This document shows, one piece after another, positions 61,209 to 64,000 of a stretch of DNA of 64,000 nt. The DNA comes from Mobiluncus massiliensis (GTDB taxonomy: Bacteria > Actinomycetota > Actinomycetes > Actinomycetales > Actinomycetaceae). Numbering within the stretch: the first letter of the stretch is position 1; each line of letters starts with the position of its first letter. Below the pieces are notes generated by a model. It saw only the letters and a program-made list of their open reading frames with translations, was not told the DNA's origin and did no database searches. The position numbers and the translations under genes are program-made. The stretch is taken from the NCBI RefSeq assembly GCF_949769255.1, contig NZ_OX458329.1:558001-622000 (forward strand), written 5' to 3'.

Positions 61209-61976
61209 TTACGGCTGCTTCCGGTTTCGACGCCAATCGTGGAGTGCTGCGATGCCGACCGCCAGGAAATACAGTGCCAGCAGGGCTGAGGCCTGCAAAA
61301 TGACAGGCCACGGGGTCGGTAGCGGGTTGGCGATAGCCGAGAAAATAAACGCCACCATCGTCGCCCAGCGCCAGCCTTTTAACATGGTGCGGGCGCTCAA
61401 CACTCCGAGGAAGTTCAGCATGACCAATATTTCGGGAATCAAGAAAGAAATCCCGAACGCCAACACCAGGCGAATATAGAACTTGATGTAGGCATCGGCC
61501 TGCAGCAGCATCGTCGAATCCGGGGGAGTAAAAGAGGACAAAATCGACACGGCTCGCGGCGCGGTCCAGTCGCCGAACACCGCACCAGCCGCGAACAAAA
61601 TGACTCCGGCCACGCCAAAAATCAGCATCCAGAACCGTTCCCGGCGGCGCAGACCGGGCCAGATGAAAGCCAAAATCTGATAAATCCACCACGGCGAAGC
61701 AATCAACACCCCCAGCCACAGGGACACGCGGATTTTCAGGTCAAAGGCCGCGCCGATGGTCTGGAAGTTCAGATTGGCCCCGGTGACGTCTTTCATAGGG
61801 GCGGTAATGTGCGCCAGCGCGATTCCATAGAGGAACCATCCGCCAATCGTCGCCAGGGCTATGCCCACAAATGACCAGATTATGCGTTTTCGCAGCTCAG
61901 CAAGGTGAGCGGTCACCGTCATGACGCCTTCTGAGTTGGCATCACGATTCTGGTCGGCGGGTTTCTCAGTGGGCAC
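61209..61976 (-). CDS. tatC: Twin-arginine translocase subunit TatC
   Basis: 255 residues with six helices. The conserved N-terminal HLAELRKRIIWS and the PWWIYQILAFIWPGLRRRERFW loop are present, plus the FGISFLIPEILVMLNFLGV region. TatC recognises twin-arginine signals. It forms tatB-tatA-tatC on the minus strand, with 8 bases between tatA and tatC. The neighbouring cofactor genes fit, since exported molybdoenzymes use Tat. Confidence 0.96.
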   Translation of the reverse strand: MPTEKPADQNRDANSEGVMTVTAHLAELRKRIIWSFVGIALATIGGWFLYGIALAHITAPMKDVTGANLNFQTIGAAFDLKIRVSLWLGVLIASPWWIYQILAFIWPGLRRRERFWMLIFGVAGVILFAAGAVFGDWTAPRAVSILSSFTPPDSTMLLQADAYIKFYIRLVLAFGISFLIPEILVMLNFLGVLSARTMLKGWRWATMVAFIFSAIANPLPTPWPVILQASALLALYFLAVGIAALHDWRRNRKQP

Positions 61977-61984
61977 TTGAGCGG

Positions 61985-62248
61985 TTACTTAGCGGCATCG
62001 TTGCCTGAGGCCGGGTCAGTTTTCGAGGAATCGTTGGAGGCGTCATTTTTGCTCTCGATAGCTTTTCCGTCAGCCTTGGTGTCCTCGGTCAAATCGTTGA
62101 GTTCTTCCTTCAGGACTTTCGCGGATTTGCCCACGTTGCGAGCAATTTCCGGCAGTTTCGAGGCACCGAAAACCACGACCAAAATAATGATGACAGTAAT
62201 CCACACTGCGGGGCTTACGCTGAACAACATCACATGTGCCGGAACCAT
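61985..62248 (-). CDS. tatA: Sec-independent translocase subunit TatA
   Basis: 87 residues: one helix (VSPAVWITVIIILVVVFGASKLPE), the family FGxxKLPE hinge, an amphipathic helix (ARNVGKSAKVLKEELNDL), and a polar tail. It assembles the Tat pore. RBS AGGAGAG. Distinguished from TatB by the KLPE motif. Confidence 0.93.
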   Translation of the reverse strand: MVPAHVMLFSVSPAVWITVIIILVVVFGASKLPEIARNVGKSAKVLKEELNDLTEDTKADGKAIESKNDASNDSSKTDPASGNDAAK

Positions 62249-62293
62249 TAATCTCTCCTCTGTATAGGGCTAAATCAACACAAGTTTATCAGT

Positions 62294-62731
62294 TTACGCG
62301 GGCTTTTCTTGACGGGGAGTGGCCGGAGGAACATCTGGAGGCTCGGCCTGTGGGGTAGTAGGGGAATCGTCAGGTTTAGGGTCGGGCGACGGTTTGGGGT
62401 TGTCCGGGGTTTTTTCCGGCACCAGGCCCGGGGTGGCGGCTTTCTCGATACTGGTGGCCTGTTCCATCCACAGCTGCATTTCTTCGGCCACCGCGTCTTT
62501 AATCATCTTGCGCGGGTCATATTCGCGCGGATCAAAGTTTTTTAAATCTACGTTGAGGCCGGACTTGGTGAAATTCGCTTCTTCGCGCAGACGGGCGGAC
62601 CACGCCCGCAGCCACTCGATCACTCCTTTGAACCACAGCAGAGCTTGGGCGGCGTGCTTCGGGCCGATGACGATGACGCCCACAACCAAAATGAGCAGCA
62701 GCTCCGAACCGCTGATCCCAAAAAATTCCAC
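62294..62731 (-). CDS. tatB: Sec-independent translocase subunit TatB
   Basis: 145 residues from a GTG start. The helix MEFFGISGSELLLILVVGVIVIGPKHA has the TatB-type GPK hinge; then a longer amphipathic part and a Pro/Asp/Lys-rich tail. It joins TatC in the signal receptor. TAGAAT lies about 6 bases before the start codon with no RBS, so the transcript may be leaderless. Confidence 0.9.
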   Translation of the reverse strand: MEFFGISGSELLLILVVGVIVIGPKHAAQALLWFKGVIEWLRAWSARLREEANFTKSGLNVDLKNFDPREYDPRKMIKDAVAEEMQLWMEQATSIEKAATPGLVPEKTPDNPKPSPDPKPDDSPTTPQAEPPDVPPATPRQEKPA

Positions 62732-62829
62732 CTGACAATTCTAGTAAGGGAAACGATTTCCTGCATATATTAAAAGGGTCAGTTCAGAAAACTTGCCCCG
62801 AAACGGGGACGTTCCCAGAAAGACTTGTG

Positions 62830-63312
62830 ATGGAAAATACCCTGCCCATGAACCACCTGAATGAACGCGGCGAGGCCCGAATGGTGGACGTCTCGGCGAA
62901 AAGTGAGACGTTGCGCGAAGCGCGGGCACGTGCCGTAGTCAGTGTATCGCCTCAGGTAGCCGCCGCTTTGCGGGATAATCGTGTCCCGAAAGGAGACGCC
63001 TTGGCGGTGGCGCGCATCGCCGGGATACAGGCCGTGAAACGCACCCCGGAACTGCTTCCGCTGGCCCACCCCTTGGGAATCGATTACGTAGCCCTGGACA
63101 TCACCCAGGAGGGCGATGAGGTCATTTTGCGCTCCACGGTGAAATGCGTGGAGCGTACCGGAGTAGAGATGGAGGCCTTGACCGCGGTGACGGTGGGAGC
63201 GTTGGCGCTGGTAGACATGCTGAAAGGGGTGGATCGCCAGATTACCTTGCGCGAGGCTTTCGTGACCTACAAATCCGGAGGTCGTTCCGGGACGTGGGAG
63301 CGGGAGTCATGA
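62830..63312 (+). CDS. moaC: Cyclic pyranopterin monophosphate synthase MoaC
   Basis: 160 residues from the ATG with AGAAAG upstream (a GTG one codon earlier and an ATG at 62848 are alternatives). MVDVSAKSETLREARARAVV, the GDALAVARIAGIQAVKRTPELLPLAHPLGID active-site segment, and the DMLKGVDRQITLREAF end are characteristic. It makes cPMP from the MoaA product. It overlaps the next gene by 4 bases (ATGA). Confidence 0.95.
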   Translation: MENTLPMNHLNERGEARMVDVSAKSETLREARARAVVSVSPQVAAALRDNRVPKGDALAVARIAGIQAVKRTPELLPLAHPLGIDYVALDITQEGDEVILRSTVKCVERTGVEMEALTAVTVGALALVDMLKGVDRQITLREAFVTYKSGGRSGTWERES

Positions 63313-63836
63313 GTCACACCGAACAGTCTTTGCCGCCACAGACACCGGCTTGTGTCATTACGGTTTCCGATTCCGTTTCCGCGGGCGTGAACTCGGATCG
63401 GTCCGGTCCACTGGCGGTGGAATTGCTGGCAGAACTGGGATTTGTGGTGACCGGACCGGTGGTAGTTCCTGACGGGGTGGACTCTGTTCACAAGGCCGTG
63501 TCGGCGGCGTGTCGCAGTGGGGCGCGGCTGGTCTTTACCACGGGCGGAACGGGGATTAGCCCGCGTGACCTCACTCCCGAAGCCGTTGAGGGCCTAGTGG
63601 AAGCCCGTTTGAGCGGAGTGGAGGCCGCGTTGCTGGAACGTAACCGACAGGCTACCCCCTTGGGTATGCTGTCTCGTCCCATGGTGGGGATTTCCACGCG
63701 GGCAACAGGAGCCGCGCTAGTGGTGTGTGCCCCCGGTTCTCCGGGCGCCGTGCGTGACACGGTAGAGGTCCTCACGCCGGTGCTGGGTCACGTTCTGGCA
63801 ATTTTGGACCGGGACACTTTCACGTCAACAGAGTGA
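63309..63836 (+). CDS. Molybdopterin adenylyltransferase (MogA/MoaB-like)
   Basis: 175 residues. The MoCF fold is clear: ACVITVSDSVSAGVNSDRSGPLAVELL, LVFTTGGTGISPRDLTPEAV, and LPGSPGAVRD-type CAPGSPGAVRDT. It adenylates molybdopterin before MoeA inserts the metal. Its start overlaps the moaC stop, completing the pathway present in this window. Confidence 0.92.
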   Translation: MSHTEQSLPPQTPACVITVSDSVSAGVNSDRSGPLAVELLAELGFVVTGPVVVPDGVDSVHKAVSAACRSGARLVFTTGGTGISPRDLTPEAVEGLVEARLSGVEAALLERNRQATPLGMLSRPMVGISTRATGAALVVCAPGSPGAVRDTVEVLTPVLGHVLAILDRDTFTSTE

Positions 63837-63885
63837 TTTTTTCAGTGAATATTCAGCCAGGTAGGAGTACAATTTTGGGTGCTTC

Positions 63886-63899
63886 GGTTAGTGCTAACC
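63886..63899 (+). promoter_or_regulatory. Palindrome GGTTAGTGCTAACC upstream of a secreted-protein gene
   Basis: GGTTAG and CTAACC are exact inverted repeats with two bases between. DtxR/IdeR boxes contain GGTTAGsCTAACC with one base between, so it is similar but not identical. It is 50 bases before the start of the last gene. Confidence 0.45.
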
Positions 63900-63948
63900 C
63901 TGGTTACAATTCGGAGATTCGTCCTAGAGCAGGAGGCAGTTGGCTGAC

Positions 63949-64000
63949 ATGAAAACCACGATGAGGTTGGTTGGGGCAGCGTGTGTAGCAATGACGGCAG
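63949..64000 (+). CDS. Start of an exported protein (cut by the window end)
   Basis: Only the first 17 codons are visible: MKTTMRLVGAACVAMTA, a typical signal peptide start (Lys then hydrophobic). An AGGAGG is 12 bases upstream of the ATG; a TTG at 63940 is also in frame. The family cannot be told from what is present. Confidence 0.7.
   Translation, partial: MKTTMRLVGAACVAMTA

Noticed and set aside
1-64000. CRISPR arrays, rRNA, complete insertion sequences
   Set aside because: No regularly spaced repeats, no rRNA-like sequence and no transposase frame were seen; the repeats found are operators, terminators or CWB2 coding repeats.

Overview
The window looks like chromosomal DNA of a moderately high-GC actinobacterium. 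The evidence is DUF3046, DUF3052, DUF3145 and DUF6457 proteins, a ClgR-like regulator, paired clpP1/clpP2, RNase J next to dapA/dapB, and frequent GTG/TTG starts with several apparently leaderless genes. Several cell-wall-binding-repeat-2 (CWB2) proteins and an FTR1/P19 iron locus suggest Actinomycetaceae, perhaps Mobiluncus-like. The genus is a guess from memory of gene content.

Layout. 1-16.7 kb is mostly housekeeping: the smpB tail, a macrodomain protein, two tRNAs, a small excisionase-like remnant against tRNA-Asn, a secreted HNH nuclease, an S4 protein, a CWB2 surface protein, an M16 peptidase, dapA, dapB, RNase J, a PfkB-fold protein, ftsK and pgsA. 16.7-20.8 kb is an accessory island: a broken signal-peptide ORF, a trypsin-like protease fused to CWB2 repeats, a hipB-hipA toxin-antitoxin pair with its operator, and a stranded C-terminal fragment of a second CWB2 gene. 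20.9-31.3 kb returns to core genes: clgR-like, DUF3046, proS, def, DUF3145, DUF3052, tig, clpP1-clpP2, two small membrane proteins, clpX and a chorismate mutase.

31.4-42.2 kb is the most striking region, an iron-acquisition locus in two transcription units. Each is preceded by a DtxR/IdeR-like palindrome. Unit one is a His/Met-rich DUF4418 membrane protein, an FtsX-like permease and an ABC ATPase. Unit two is FTR1 permease, P19-type lipoprotein, DUF2318 Cys-rich membrane protein, two FtsX-like permeases, an ABC ATPase, an FMN-binding lipoprotein and ApbE. Related Campylobacter-type P19 loci carry thioredoxin-like proteins where this one carries a covalent-flavin module, which suggests an extracytoplasmic electron path.

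42.4-63.8 kb is rich in molybdenum-cofactor genes: mobA, modABC, a Mop-domain HTH protein, DUF6457, moaA, moaD, a moaE-moeB fusion, moeA, moaC, mogA/moaB, and tatBAC, which would export folded cofactor enzymes. Between them lie an AAA/DUF4143 ATPase with a duplicated palindromic operator, valS, proC, a short-chain dehydrogenase, a sulfide-quinone-reductase-like flavoprotein preceded by a copy of its own first codons, a YbjN protein, and a solitary DNA methyltransferase overlapping a second membrane-anchored HNH nuclease. The window ends in the signal peptide of an unidentified exported protein. I saw no CRISPR array, rRNA, tmRNA or complete insertion sequence.
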